Below are positions 17,540-25,682 of a DNA stretch of 64,000 nt, piece after piece; position 1 is the stretch's first letter, and each line of letters starts with the position of its first letter. The notes under the pieces were generated by a model. The model was not told the DNA's origin and searched no databases. It was given only the letters and a program-made list of their open reading frames with translations. The stretch is taken from positions 3,472,001-3,536,000 of the forward strand of contig NZ_CP011533.1 of NCBI RefSeq assembly GCF_001704275.1, read 5' to 3'. The stretch is from Streptomyces noursei ATCC 11455. GTDB lineage: Bacteria > Actinomycetota > Actinomycetes > Streptomycetales > Streptomycetaceae. A program made the position numbers and the translations under genes.

Positions 17540-18532
17540 ATGACCGCAGACACCACCCGTCGCGCGGCGGCCGGCAGGTCCGGTAAGTCCGGTAAGTCCG
17601 CCAAGACTGCCGCCGCGATAGCCACGGTCACCGCATCGCTGTTGCTGCTCAGCGCCTGCGGTGACCAGACGGACGCGGCGATCGCCCGACGGGAGGCGGC
17701 GAAGAACCGCAATCCGCACGCCCCGCTCTTCAGCAAGCTCCCCAAGGACGTCCAGGACAAGGGGATGCTCCAGGTCGGCTCGGACATCACCTACAAGCCG
17801 GTGGAGTTCCGCTCGAACGGCGCCGTGGAAGGCATCGATCCGGATCTCGCGGCGGCAATCGGCAAGGAATTGGGCATCAAGCTCAATTTCAACAACGCCA
17901 CCTTCGACACCCTCATGGGCGGCCTGAAGTCCAAGCGCTACGACCTCGCGATGTCGGCCATGACGGACACCAAGGACCGTCAGCAGGGCATCGACTCCAC
18001 CACCGGCAAGAAGATCGGTGAGGGCGTCGATTTCGTGGACTACCTCAACGTCGGTGTCTCGCTCTACACCCAGAAGGGCAAGACCAAGGGCATCGACGGC
18101 TGGGAGACCATGTGCGGCAAGAAGCTCGCCGTGCAGCGTGGCACCGTCTCCCACGACCTGGCCAAGGACAAGTCCAAGGCATGTGAGACGGGCGGCGAAC
18201 AGCCGATCTCCATCGAGGCGTTCGACAACGACTCCGAGGCCCAGACCCGGCTGCGGACCGGCGGTGTGGACGCGGTCTCCAGCGACTACCCGGTCGCGGC
18301 CTACGCGGTGAAGGTCTCCGGCGGCGGCAACGACTTCCAGATGGTCGGCGGCGCCCCGCTCAAGGCGGCCCCGTACGGCATCGCCGTCCCCAAGGGCCAG
18401 GAGCAGCTGCGCGACGCGCTCAAGGCGGCCGTGGAGTTGGTGATCAAGAACCACGCGTACGACGGCGTCCTGGCCAAGTGGAACGTCAAGGACGCCGGGG
18501 TCAAGGAAGTGCAGATCAACGGCGGCACCTGA
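17540..18532 (+). CDS. Polar amino-acid ABC transporter, substrate-binding lipoprotein
   Basis: The protein has 330 residues. The ATG at 17540 is preceded by a full AGGAGG. The N-terminal signal ends in a lipobox LLLLSAC (Cys near residue 39), so the protein is lipid-anchored outside the membrane. The mature part is a family-3 solute-binding protein: DVQDKGMLQVGSDITYKPVEF, EGIDPDLAAAIGKELGIKL, TFDTLMGGLKSKRYDLAMSAMTDT, KKLAVQRGTVSHDL and AAPYGIAVPKGQEQLRDALKAA. Ligands of this family are polar amino acids such as glutamate, glutamine or arginine; the exact one is not visible. It is the first gene of a three-gene importer operon. Confidence 0.92.
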   Translation: MTADTTRRAAAGRSGKSGKSAKTAAAIATVTASLLLLSACGDQTDAAIARREAAKNRNPHAPLFSKLPKDVQDKGMLQVGSDITYKPVEFRSNGAVEGIDPDLAAAIGKELGIKLNFNNATFDTLMGGLKSKRYDLAMSAMTDTKDRQQGIDSTTGKKIGEGVDFVDYLNVGVSLYTQKGKTKGIDGWETMCGKKLAVQRGTVSHDLAKDKSKACETGGEQPISIEAFDNDSEAQTRLRTGGVDAVSSDYPVAAYAVKVSGGGNDFQMVGGAPLKAAPYGIAVPKGQEQLRDALKAAVELVIKNHAYDGVLAKWNVKDAGVKEVQINGGT

Positions 18533-18554
18533 GCCGGCGGCCCGTCCCCCTCGC

Positions 18555-18571
18555 CCGCGCGCTCCGCGCGG
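18555..18571 (+). other. Intra-operon hairpin between binding protein and permease genes
   Basis: CCGCGCG (18555-18561) and CGCGCGG (18565-18571) form a 7-bp stem with a 3-nt loop, 22 nt after the binding-protein stop. Such hairpins commonly protect the upstream mRNA segment and lower expression of the membrane components. The role here is inferred. Confidence 0.5.
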
Positions 18572-18614
18572 CCGCCCCCACGCCTCTCCCGCCACACGCT
18601 GAAAGGCAACCTTC

Positions 18615-19553
18615 GTGTCAGTCGACGTCGACAAGCCGGCCGAGCCGCCGGCGTCCGCTCCGCCGGCCCAGCCCGAGCCCATCAAAGCCATACCGGTCCG
18701 CCATTACGGGCGCTGGGTCGCCGCCCTCGTCGTCATCGGGCTGCTGGTCCTGCTCGTCCGGGCCTTCGCCTCCGGGAAGGTCAACTGGGGCGCGATACCG
18801 GAGTACATGTTCAACGCGGACATCCTCAAGGGCCTGCGCAACACCCTGTGGATCACCGTGCTGTCGATGGTGATCGGCATCGTGCTGGGCGTGGTCCTGG
18901 CCGTCATGCGGCAGTCCAAGAACCCGGTCACCAAGTCCGTCGCGTGGTTCTACGTCTGGTTCTTCCGCGGCACCCCGGTCTACGTCCAGCTCTTCCTGTG
19001 GTTCAACCTCGGCCTGGTCTTCCAGTACATCGACATCATGCCGATCTACAAGGACGAGTGGTCGGACTTCATGACCCCGTTCCTGTGCGCACTGCTCGGC
19101 CTCGGCCTCAACGAGGCCGCGTACATGGCCGAGATCTGTCGGGCCGGCCTGAACGCCGTCGACGAGGGCCAGACCGAGGCGGCGCACGCGCTGGGCATGA
19201 GCCACGGCAAGACGCTGCGCCGGATCGTCGTGCCGCAGGCGATGCGGGTGATCGTGCCGCCGACCGGCAACGAGGTCATCAACATGCTCAAGACCTCGTC
19301 CCTGGTGATCGCGGTGCAGTACTACGACCTCCTCCAGGCCGCGCAGAACGTCGGCCGGGACTCCGGCGTGGTGGTCGAGATGCTGATCCTGGCCGCCGCC
19401 TGGTACCTGATCGCCACGACGGTGCTCAGCATCGGCCAGTACTACCTGGAGCGCTACTACGCCCGCGGCTCCAGCCGCCAGCTTCCGCCCACCCCGTTCC
19501 AGCGCGTCAAGGCGAAGCTGGCCGGCCCGAACCGCGCCGGAGGTACGGCATGA
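18615..19553 (+). CDS. Polar amino-acid ABC transporter, permease
   Basis: The protein has 312 residues, from the GTG at 18615. A cytoplasmic Pro-rich N-terminus is followed by about five or six membrane helices. HisM/GlnP-type permease motifs are present: [37 protein letters not shown], and the EAA loop [30 protein letters not shown], which contacts the ATPase. It probably functions as a homodimer because only one permease gene is present. It overlaps the ATPase gene by 4 nt (ATGA). Confidence 0.93.
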   Translation: MSVDVDKPAEPPASAPPAQPEPIKAIPVRHYGRWVAALVVIGLLVLLVRAFASGKVNWGAIPEYMFNADILKGLRNTLWITVLSMVIGIVLGVVLAVMRQSKNPVTKSVAWFYVWFFRGTPVYVQLFLWFNLGLVFQYIDIMPIYKDEWSDFMTPFLCALLGLGLNEAAYMAEICRAGLNAVDEGQTEAAHALGMSHGKTLRRIVVPQAMRVIVPPTGNEVINMLKTSSLVIAVQYYDLLQAAQNVGRDSGVVVEMLILAAAWYLIATTVLSIGQYYLERYYARGSSRQLPPTPFQRVKAKLAGPNRAGGTA

Positions 19554-20359
19554 GCAAGACCACGAGCACCACCGCGGAGAAGGACTCCGCCGAGGCCACC
19601 GTCCCGATGGTGAAGGCCGAGGGCGTCCACAAGTCCTACGGCACCGCGCACATCCTCAAGGGCATCGACCTGGAGGTGGCGCCCGGCGCGGTCTTCTGCC
19701 TGATCGGCCCGTCCGGTTCCGGCAAGTCGACGTTCCTGCGGTGCATCAACCACCTGGAGAAGATCAACGCCGGCCGGCTGTCGGTCGACGGCGAACTGGT
19801 CGGCTACCGCGAGCACAACGGCAAGCTCTACGAGCTGCGCGACCGCGAGGTCGCCGCCCGCCGCCGGGACATCGGCATGGTCTTCCAGCGCTTCAACCTC
19901 TTCCCGCACATGACCGCGCTGGAGAACATCATGGAGGCGCCGGTCCAGGTCAAGGGCGAGTCCAAGACGGCCGCGCGGGAGCGGGCGGGCGCACTGCTGG
20001 AGCGGGTCGGGCTGGCCGACAAGGCCGGCAACTACCCCTCGCAGCTCTCCGGCGGCCAGCAGCAGCGGGTGGCGATCGCCCGGGCCCTGGCCATGGAGCC
20101 GAAGCTGATGCTCTTCGACGAGCCGACCTCGGCCCTCGACCCGGAGCTGGTCGGCGACGTCCTGGACGTCATGAAGGACCTGGCGGCCGACGGCATGACG
20201 ATGGTCGTGGTGACCCACGAGATGGGCTTCGCCCGCGAGGTCGGCGACTCCCTGGTGTTCATGGACAACGGCGTGGTGGTGGAATCCGGCCACCCGCGCG
20301 ACGTCCTCACCAACCCCCAGCACGAGCGGACCCAGTCGTTCCTGTCCAAGGTGCTTTGA
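19550..20359 (+). CDS. Polar amino-acid ABC transporter, ATP-binding subunit
   Basis: The protein has 269 residues, with its start overlapping the permease stop. It is a GlnQ/HisP-type ATPase. Walker A is [17 protein letters not shown], the Q loop is [18 protein letters not shown], the signature is [17 protein letters not shown], Walker B is [14 protein letters not shown], and the switch His lies in VVVTHEMGF. It powers the importer. The operon ends here; no simple terminator is obvious in the first 50 nt, and the repeat array starts about 55 nt downstream. Confidence 0.95.
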   Translation: MSKTTSTTAEKDSAEATVPMVKAEGVHKSYGTAHILKGIDLEVAPGAVFCLIGPSGSGKSTFLRCINHLEKINAGRLSVDGELVGYREHNGKLYELRDREVAARRRDIGMVFQRFNLFPHMTALENIMEAPVQVKGESKTAARERAGALLERVGLADKAGNYPSQLSGGQQQRVAIARALAMEPKLMLFDEPTSALDPELVGDVLDVMKDLAADGMTMVVVTHEMGFAREVGDSLVFMDNGVVVESGHPRDVLTNPQHERTQSFLSKVL

Positions 20360-20415
20360 CGCCTGACGGCGGGGTGGTCCCGATACGCCTGTCCGCCTGA
20401 CGGCGGATGGTTGCG

Positions 20416-20487
20416 GGTCCGCTGCGCGGGGCGGGTCCGCTGCGCGGGGCGGTTCCGCTGCGCGGGGCGGTTCCGCTGCGCGGGGCG
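20416..20487. repeat. Four tandem 18-bp units
   Basis: Four head-to-tail copies of an 18-bp unit (GGTCCGCTGCGCGGGGCG, with GT for GG in the last two) lie just downstream of the ABC ATPase gene. Two copies in inverted orientation occur at 20802-20837, on the far side of the hairpin cluster. It is not coding. Confidence 0.9.
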
Positions 20488-20503
20488 GTTCGACAGCGGT
20501 GCC

Positions 20504-20573
20504 GGGGGTGCGGGGTTGGGGTTGTCCGGACTGCTGTCGCTTTACGTCCGGACAACCCCAACCCCGCACCCCC
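20504..20573. repeat. Perfect 28-bp-stem hairpin A with conserved loop
   Basis: Bases 20504-20531 are exactly complementary to 20546-20573. This is a 28-bp perfect stem around the 14-nt loop TGCTGTCGCTTTAC (20532-20545). Read on the minus strand the loop is GTAAAGCGACAGCA, flanked by GGAC and GTCC. Hairpin B (20729-20778) has the same loop design. It could terminate the ABC operon, but its perfection and the shared loop point to a specific repetitive element. Confidence 0.9.
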
Positions 20574-20601
20574 GTCCCCTCCCGTAGGTGGTCATGAAAA
20601 C

Positions 20602-20691
20602 GGTGAGTGGGGGCGCATGCCGGTGGCCCCCTGCGAGTTCGTTGTCGAGTGGTGACCGTCACCGGACCACCGGCATCAGCCCCCGCTCACC
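20602..20691. repeat. Imperfect 25-bp inverted repeat, centre of the cluster
   Basis: Bases 20602-20626 pair with 20667-20691 at 23 of 25 positions (one of them G-T). The pairing probably continues outward through GAAAAC versus TGTTTC. The 40-nt interior contains a smaller hairpin GGTGAC-C-GTCACC (20651-20663). It lies between hairpins A and B. Confidence 0.8.
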
Positions 20692-20717
20692 TGTTTCCTC
20701 ACCCCACAACGGGAGGG

Positions 20718-20789
20718 GACGGGCCGGAGGGGGTGGTGTGCAGGACGTAAAGCGCCAGCAGTCCTGCACACCACCCCCGCAGGCCCGTC
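20718..20789. repeat. Long hairpin B with the same conserved loop, opposite orientation
   Basis: The inner stem 20729-20746 / 20761-20778 is 18 bp and perfect. An outer stem 20718-20725 / 20782-20789 adds 8 bp across a 3x3 internal loop. The loop is GTAAAGCGCCAGCA (20747-20760). It is 13 of 14 identical to the reverse complement of hairpin A's loop, whereas the stem sequences differ. Both have GGAC before and GTCC after the loop. Confidence 0.9.
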
Positions 20790-20801
20790 ACCGCACCCAA
20801 C

Positions 20802-20837
20802 AGCCCCGCGCAGCGGATCCGCCCCGCGCAGCGGACA
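20802..20837. repeat. Two inverted copies of the 18-bp unit
   Basis: Two tandem 18-bp units (AGCCCCGCGCAGCGGATC, CGCCCCGCGCAGCGGACA) are the reverse complement of the units at 20416-20487. This makes the whole 20416-20837 stretch a nested mirror-image structure. Confidence 0.85.
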
Positions 20838-21034
20838 ACGCAAGACCCCGCCGCCAGGCGGGCCCGGCGGGCCCGGCGCCGCAGGCGCAAAACGGGCAAC
20901 CCCCACGGCGGGGGGGCAGCCGACAACGTGGGAGGGCAACCAAGCGCAGCAGAAGGGTCGTAATACCCTCGTAGTGACAACACCCATTACGCAGGTGGAC
21001 ACCGCACCCTGGACGCGTCCCGTAAGGACTACAA

Positions 21035-21655
21035 GTGGAACTGACCTATTACTCGGACTACGCCGTGCGACTGGTCAACACCGAGCAGCCCGAGCGCGGC
21101 GAGGACACCCTGACGTCGGTCGAGGCGGTCCGCGAGCTCTTCGGCGGCGCCCAGCAGGCCGCCCGGCGGGCCACCGAGAGCGACGTCACGCGGCTGCGCA
21201 CGGTCCGCGCCCGGCTCCGCGCGGTCTTCGAGGCCGCCGACCGCGGCGACGAGGTGCTCGCCGTGGACCTGCTGAACGCGCTGATGATGGAGTTCCCGGT
21301 CAGCCCACAGGTCTCCGGCCATGAGTACCGCGACGACGACGGGCGCCCCAAGTGGCACATGCACATCGCCGACCACGCCGCCAACGCCACCGCCGGCTTC
21401 ACCGCGACCGCCTGCATGGGCCTGGCCTTCCACCTCACCGAGCTCGGCGTGGACCGGCTGGGCATCTGCGAGGCCAAGCCCTGCCGCAACGCGTACCTGG
21501 ACACCTCGACCAACCGCTCGCGGCGCTACTGCTCCGACCGCTGCGCCACCCGCGCCAACGTCGCCGCCTACCGCGCCCGCAAGCGCCTGGAGAGCGGCCG
21601 CACCGCCGACAGCGCCCAGGAGCCCCAGGCGAGCGCGGCCCGCGGCGAGCGCTGA
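21035..21655 (+). CDS. CGNR zinc-finger / ABATE-domain putative regulator
   Basis: The protein has 206 residues. The GTG at 21035 has TAAGGAC about 8 nt upstream. The N-terminal part (YYSDYAVRLVNTEQPERGEDTLTSVEAV...) resembles ABATE stress-induced domains. The C-terminal part is a CGNR-type finger: GICEAKPCRNAYLDTSTNRSRRYCSDRCATRANVAAYRARK, with Cys pairs and a basic recognition segment. Such proteins are presumed DNA-binding regulators with no defined target. It lies just beyond the palindrome cluster. Its last 88 bp are also read on the other strand as the end of sodX. Confidence 0.85.
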   Translation: MELTYYSDYAVRLVNTEQPERGEDTLTSVEAVRELFGGAQQAARRATESDVTRLRTVRARLRAVFEAADRGDEVLAVDLLNALMMEFPVSPQVSGHEYRDDDGRPKWHMHIADHAANATAGFTATACMGLAFHLTELGVDRLGICEAKPCRNAYLDTSTNRSRRYCSDRCATRANVAAYRARKRLESGRTADSAQEPQASAARGER

Positions 21656-22023
21656 AGCCCACGCGGCGACCGCAGCCGCAGCCACGCCCGGGCGATCACC
21701 AGGTCGTCGGGGACCGTGCCGAACTCCCGGCTGTCGTTCTCCACGTACGGGTTGTCGCCGCGCACCCACCAGCCGCCGTCCCGCCGCTCCACCGCGCGCT
21801 TGACGATCAGCAGGTCCTGCCGGAACGGATGCCGCAGCACGACCACGTCACCGGGGCGCACCACCGCCCCGTACCGGACCACCAGATGGTCCCCCGGCCG
21901 GAGCGTCGGCACCATCGACGGGTTGTAGACCTCCGCCAACCCGAACGACCGCAGCGGCCCGCCCCGCACCGGCCCCGCGCCGCCGCCGCTGTCCTGCTCC
22001 GGCTCGCGCACCCGCTCCGGCAT
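21568..22023 (-). CDS. sodX: Nickel superoxide dismutase maturation protease
   Basis: The protein has 151 residues. The ATG at 22023 is chosen because GGGAGGT lies 5 nt upstream. It is an S26 signal-peptidase-like protease without an obvious membrane anchor. VYNPSMVPTLRPGDHLVVR carries the nucleophile Ser, and DLLIVKRAVE the general-base Lys. GDNPYVENDSREFGTVP is the substrate-binding segment. In Streptomyces this enzyme removes the SodN leader to expose the nickel-hook histidine. It is divergent from sodN across 165 bp. Its last 88 bp overlap the convergent CGNR gene, and the tail LQRSPRAALAWGSWALSAV may be non-essential. Confidence 0.9.
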   Translation of the reverse strand: MPERVREPEQDSGGGAGPVRGGPLRSFGLAEVYNPSMVPTLRPGDHLVVRYGAVVRPGDVVVLRHPFRQDLLIVKRAVERRDGGWWVRGDNPYVENDSREFGTVPDDLVIARAWLRLRSPRGLQRSPRAALAWGSWALSAVRPLSRRLRAR

Positions 22024-22188
22024 TCGTACCTCCCGGTCCAGCCCCCGTGCGACCTTCACCAGACCATCCTCCATCAGTCCCGGCCCGCCACCGGACTTTT
22101 GCCCTAAGACCCCCGGGGCACCCGAGAAAAGCCTTCCCGCACCGAGTAATCTCGCACGTGAGAAGACGATCACGAGGAAGGACTGAAC

Positions 22189-22584
22189 ATGCTTTCCCGC
22201 CTGTTCGCCCCCAAGGTCAAGGTCAGCGCGCACTGCGACCTGCCCTGCGGCGTGTACGACCCGGCCCAGGCCCGCATCGAGGCCGAGTCGGTCAAGGCCG
22301 TACAGGAGAAGTACCAGGCCAACGAGGACGCGGACTTCCGCACCCGCGCCGTCCTGATCAAGGAGCAGCGGGCCGAGCTGGCCAAGCACCACATCTCGGT
22401 GCTGTGGAGCGACTACTTCAAGCCCCCGCACTTCGAGAAGTACCCGCAGCTCCACCAGCTGGTCAACGACACGCTCAAGGCCCTCAGCGCGGCCAAGGCT
22501 TCGAACGACCCGAAGACGGGCACGAAGGCCCTGGAGCTCATCGCCGAGATCGACAAGATCTTCTGGGAGACGAAGAAGGGCTGA
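22189..22584 (+). CDS. sodN: Nickel-containing superoxide dismutase
   Basis: The protein has 131 residues. The ATG at 22189 has GAGGAAGGA upstream. The 14-residue leader MLSRLFAPKVKVSA precedes the nickel hook HCDLPCGVYD. After cleavage His1, Cys2 and Cys6 bind Ni and disproportionate superoxide. The rest is the helical bundle of the hexameric enzyme (KAVQEKYQANEDADFRTRAV, HHISVLWSDYFKPPHFEKYP). It is cytosolic. In Streptomyces sodN is nickel-induced, with Nur repressing the alternative iron enzyme. I saw no clear Nur box here. Confidence 0.97.
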   Translation: MLSRLFAPKVKVSAHCDLPCGVYDPAQARIEAESVKAVQEKYQANEDADFRTRAVLIKEQRAELAKHHISVLWSDYFKPPHFEKYPQLHQLVNDTLKALSAAKASNDPKTGTKALELIAEIDKIFWETKKG

Positions 22585-22686
22585 GCCCGGCTCACCCCCT
22601 TCGGCCGGCGGTCTCCCCGACCGTCTGGTCCCCTGACCGCACCCGGTCCGCGAACCGCCGCAATCCGGCGGCCCTGGCGGGCCGGG

Positions 22687-22726
22687 TGCGGTCGTTCGCG
22701 GTCGGTTGCGGTCGTTCGCGGTCGGG
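22687..22726. repeat. 20-bp tandem duplication downstream of sodN
   Basis: TGCGGTCGTTCGCGGTCGGT (22687-22706) is followed immediately by a copy differing at one base (22707-22726). It lies between sodN and the LysR gene stop. It is non-coding, with no assigned role. Confidence 0.8.
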
Positions 22727-22813
22727 TGCGCGAGGGCGCCGCCTTCGGGGCGGGAGAGGCGGATCCGCCGGCCACGGGTGGGTGATAGCCCTGCCCTATA
22801 AGCCCCTGACGCC

Positions 22814-23773
22814 CTAGTGGCCGGGCGCCAGCACGCCGCCGTGCCGGACCAGCCAGTCGTGGTATGCCTCGCTGGCCCAGGCGATCTCCGTGTACGCGGC
22901 GGTCAGGTCGGCGAACAGCTCGTCGGCGGAGCCGGCCGGCGGGCCGTCCGCGCGGCAGGCCATGAAGAGCCGGACCGCCAGCGGGTCGCAGTGCAGCGGG
23001 CGGATGGCCATGCCGGGGCGGGAGCGGGCGGTGGGTTGGCAGGGGGTGACCACCTCGCCGGCGATGACGAGGTCCACGGCGGTGAGGTAATCGCCGTGCA
23101 CCACCCGGGGGTTGATGCCGGCCGCCGACCAGATCCGGCGCAGTCCGGCCCACTCGCCGTCCACCGTCGGATCGACCATCCACTGGTCGGTGGCCAGGTC
23201 GGCGACCCGGACGACGGTCCGCCCGGCCGCCGGGTGGCTCTCCGCGAGGGCGATGAACTGCGGTTCCCTGGCGAGCAGTTCACGCTCCACCAGGCCGTCG
23301 GGGACGCGCAGCGGGGCGCCCTCGACCTCGTGCACGAAGGCCGCGTCGAGCTGCCCCATCGCCACCATGTGCAGCAGGGCATTGGCGGACACATCGGTAC
23401 GTATCGTGGTGTCGGTCTCCGGCAGTCGGGCGCGCAGCCGGCGCAACCAGCCCGCGACGGCCGGGCTGTTGGTGCTGCCGATCCGCAGCCGGGTGCCCTC
23501 CTCCCTGACCGAGACCGAGGCGATGTCCTCGACAAGCGCCCGCATCTCGGCCACTATCGGCCGGGCGCGACAGAGCACGGAATGCCCGAGCGGGGTGGGC
23601 CGGCTACCGGTCGGCTCCCGGAAGAAGAGCTGGCCGCCGAGGGCCTTCTCGATGCGGTGGAGCTGGGTCGTCAAGGAAGGCTGCGTCATCCCCAGCTGTC
23701 GGGCCGCCTTGCGCACGCTGCCGGTGTCGGCGATGGCGCACAGGGCGCGAAGATGCCTTACCTCAAGCTCCAC
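22814..23773 (-). CDS. LysR-family activator, probably of the adjacent snapalysin gene
   Basis: The protein has 319 residues, from the GTG at 23773. The N-terminal winged HTH reads LRALCAIADTGSVRKAARQLGMTQPSLTTQLHRIEKALGGQLFFR. The effector domain follows (about residues 90-300), with GSTNSPAVAGWLRRLRARLP and QLDAAFVHEVEG. It is divergent from the snapalysin gene, the same arrangement as known snpR-snpA pairs in which the LysR protein activates the protease. The 243-bp shared region contains a partial dyad TTGGTCCATGGCCATCAA (23853-23870) that could be its site. Confidence 0.9.
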   Translation of the reverse strand: MELEVRHLRALCAIADTGSVRKAARQLGMTQPSLTTQLHRIEKALGGQLFFREPTGSRPTPLGHSVLCRARPIVAEMRALVEDIASVSVREEGTRLRIGSTNSPAVAGWLRRLRARLPETDTTIRTDVSANALLHMVAMGQLDAAFVHEVEGAPLRVPDGLVERELLAREPQFIALAESHPAAGRTVVRVADLATDQWMVDPTVDGEWAGLRRIWSAAGINPRVVHGDYLTAVDLVIAGEVVTPCQPTARSRPGMAIRPLHCDPLAVRLFMACRADGPPAGSADELFADLTAAYTEIAWASEAYHDWLVRHGGVLAPGH

Positions 23774-24016
23774 GCCCGGAGCATAAACGCGCAGGCGCGG
23801 CTCACACCAGACTCTCAGGGCGGTCCGAACTCCGGGGCTTCACCAGCGCGTTGGTCCATGGCCATCAAGGGTATTGACTCGCGCTATCGCCACCTGGCAT
23901 CTCCGCCCCACGGGTGAACTCCGTCCACACTCAACGGCACCAAGAAATCCGCAGGGCCCCGGCCGCCGCCCCACACGGCGGCCGTACGGCCTCTCGGAAA
24001 TTAAGGAGCCCCCCAC

Positions 24017-24679
24017 ATGAGATCTCCCAAGACGGCGCTGTCGGCTGCGCTCGGTCTGGGCCTCGCCGCCGCGTTCGCCGCGGCCGCCCCGGTGTCGGCG
24101 ACTTCCCCCGCCGCGCACCCCGCCTCCCACCACAGCACCCCCGCCTCGATCGCCGCCTACACCGGCTCGGCGGCCGAGAAGGCGGACACCAAGGCGTTCT
24201 TCCAGGCCGTCATGAAGTCGGCCCAGGCCAAGCTGAAGGCCAACCCGCACCTGAAGTCGGTCACCGTCACCTACGACGCGAGCGCCGCTCCGACCTTCGC
24301 GAACGAGATATCCCAGAGCGCCTCGATCTGGAACAGCGCGGTGCAGAACGTCAAGCTGCAATCGGGCAGCGGCGGCGACTTCCAGTACAAGGAGGGCAAC
24401 GACCCGCGCGGTTCGTACGCCAGCACCGACGGCCACGGCAAGGGCTTCGTCTTCATCGACTACAGCCAGGCCCAGCAGTACAACCGCACCCGCATCGTGG
24501 CGCACGAGACCGGCCACGTGCTGGGCCTGCCGGACCACTACGAGGGTCCGTGCAGCGAGCTGATGTCCGGTGGCGGGCCCGGCCCGTCCTGCCAGAACAC
24601 CCAGCCGGACGCCAACGAGCGCGCCCAGGTCGACCAGCTCTGGGCGAACGGCCTGGCCGGGATCCGCTTCGGCGGCTGA
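24017..24679 (+). CDS. snpA: Snapalysin, secreted small neutral metalloprotease
   Basis: The protein has 220 residues. The ATG at 24017 has AAGGAG upstream. A Sec signal peptide ([21 protein letters not shown]) is followed by a short propeptide (about to residue 80) and a small mature peptidase. The M7 zinc site is intact: H163[10 protein letters not shown] gives the HExxHxxGxxD ligands. The Met-turn region SELMSGG and paired cysteines (PCSEL, SCQNT) are present. It is secreted and degrades milk-type proteins in known homologues. Expression is expected to depend on the divergent LysR gene. Confidence 0.95.
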   Translation: MRSPKTALSAALGLGLAAAFAAAAPVSATSPAAHPASHHSTPASIAAYTGSAAEKADTKAFFQAVMKSAQAKLKANPHLKSVTVTYDASAAPTFANEISQSASIWNSAVQNVKLQSGSGGDFQYKEGNDPRGSYASTDGHGKGFVFIDYSQAQQYNRTRIVAHETGHVLGLPDHYEGPCSELMSGGGPGPSCQNTQPDANERAQVDQLWANGLAGIRFGG

Positions 24680-24839
24680 CCCACCCGGCCGTCCCCGGAC
24701 GCGGCACGGCGGTCGGTCCGCCGTCCCCCGGCCGGGCTGACGGTGGTCGGGAGGACGACGGGCCCGGGCTGACGGGGCCGGTACCTGGCGGCCGGCTCCG
24801 TACCCCCCACCAGCCCTCGCACCCCGTACGTCCGCCCAC

Positions 24840-24869
24840 GCGGTGGGGCTCCTCGTCGAGCCCCACCGC
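24840..24869. terminator. Hairpin between snapalysin and crcB genes
   Basis: GCGGTGGGGCT (24840-24850) pairs perfectly with AGCCCCACCGC (24859-24869) around an 8-nt loop. It lies between two convergent transcription units. Confidence 0.8.
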
Positions 24870-24909
24870 TTCCGTGTGTGCGGGCAGTCGGGCGGACCGG
24901 CCCCCGGGG

Positions 24910-25284
24910 TCAGGACCACAGGGCGTGGGCGAGGGCCATCCCGGCGCCGGCGGCGGTCAGTCCGGCCGCCAAGCTCAGCACGACGTTGAGCGCGGCGTAC
25001 CGGCGCGCCCCGTCGGTGGCCAGCCGCAGGGTCTCGTAGGAGAACGTCGAATAGGTCGTCAGCGCCCCGCACAGGCCGGTGCCGAGCAGCAGTTGGGCGT
25101 GCGGCCCGGCGGCGCCGGTGGCGACCGCGCCGGTCAGCAGGCCGAGGATCAGGCTGCCGACGGCGTTGACGGCCCACGTCCCCCAGGGGAAGACGGAGTC
25201 GTGCCGGGCCTGGACGAAGCGGTCGGTGAGGAAGCGCAGCGGTGCCCCGACCATGGCACCGGCCACCACCAGCAGCCAGTTCAC
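24910..25284 (-). CDS. crcB: CrcB/Fluc fluoride channel subunit (second copy)
   Basis: The protein has 124 residues. The GTG at 25284 overlaps the DUF190 stop (GTGA). It has four membrane helices. The Fluc signature is visible: [27 protein letters not shown] (the pore Asn) and [18 protein letters not shown] (the central Na+-site and Phe-box region). It exports fluoride as a dual-topology dimer. A partner crcB lies 400 bp upstream in the same operon, so a heterodimer is likely, as in other Gram-positive bacteria with paired genes. Confidence 0.92.
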   Translation of the reverse strand: MNWLLVVAGAMVGAPLRFLTDRFVQARHDSVFPWGTWAVNAVGSLILGLLTGAVATGAAGPHAQLLLGTGLCGALTTYSTFSYETLRLATDGARRYAALNVVLSLAAGLTAAGAGMALAHALWS

Positions 25285-25682
25285 CCGTGTGTGCCCTCCC
25301 CGCCGGCGGTCCCGTCCGCCCGGCCCCGGAACGCGATCATCTCGCACGGGTCGAGGGTCACCAGGCCCCCGCCCGCCAGGAGTTCGGTCAGCTGCGGCAG
25401 GAACGCCCGCACCCGCTCCTCGGTGTCCACCACGACCACCGCCACCGGCAGTTCCTCGCTGAGCGACAGCAGCCGCTGGGTGTGGATGAGCGAGGTCGCC
25501 CCGAAGCCCTCGACGCCTCGGAAGGCGCTCGCCCCGGCGAGGCCCGCGGCGCGGGCGCGGTGCACGATCTCCGCGTAGAGCGGCCGGTGGTGCCAGGCGT
25601 CCTGCTCGCCGACGACGACGGTCAGCCGCAGCGCCGGGCTCCCGACCGAAGGCGCCGGACCGGGCGCCGCGTGGTCCGTCAT
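25281..25682 (-). CDS. DUF190 (PII-like) protein between two crcB genes
   Basis: The protein has 133 residues. The ATG at 25682 overlaps the upstream crcB stop (ATGA), and its own stop overlaps the next crcB start. After a Pro-rich N-terminus it shows the DUF190 ferredoxin-like/PII-related fold: [68 protein letters not shown]190 genes are often sandwiched with crcB and are presumed to be soluble regulators or ligand sensors of the fluoride exporter. Nothing is proven. Confidence 0.9.
   Translation of the reverse strand: MTDHAAPGPAPSVGSPALRLTVVVGEQDAWHHRPLYAEIVHRARAAGLAGASAFRGVEGFGATSLIHTQRLLSLSEELPVAVVVVDTEERVRAFLPQLTELLAGGGLVTLDPCEMIAFRGRADGTAGGEGTHG

Noticed and set aside
20416..20837. CRISPR array
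   Set aside because: The 18-bp units abut with no spacers, repeats occur in both orientations, and there are no cas genes.
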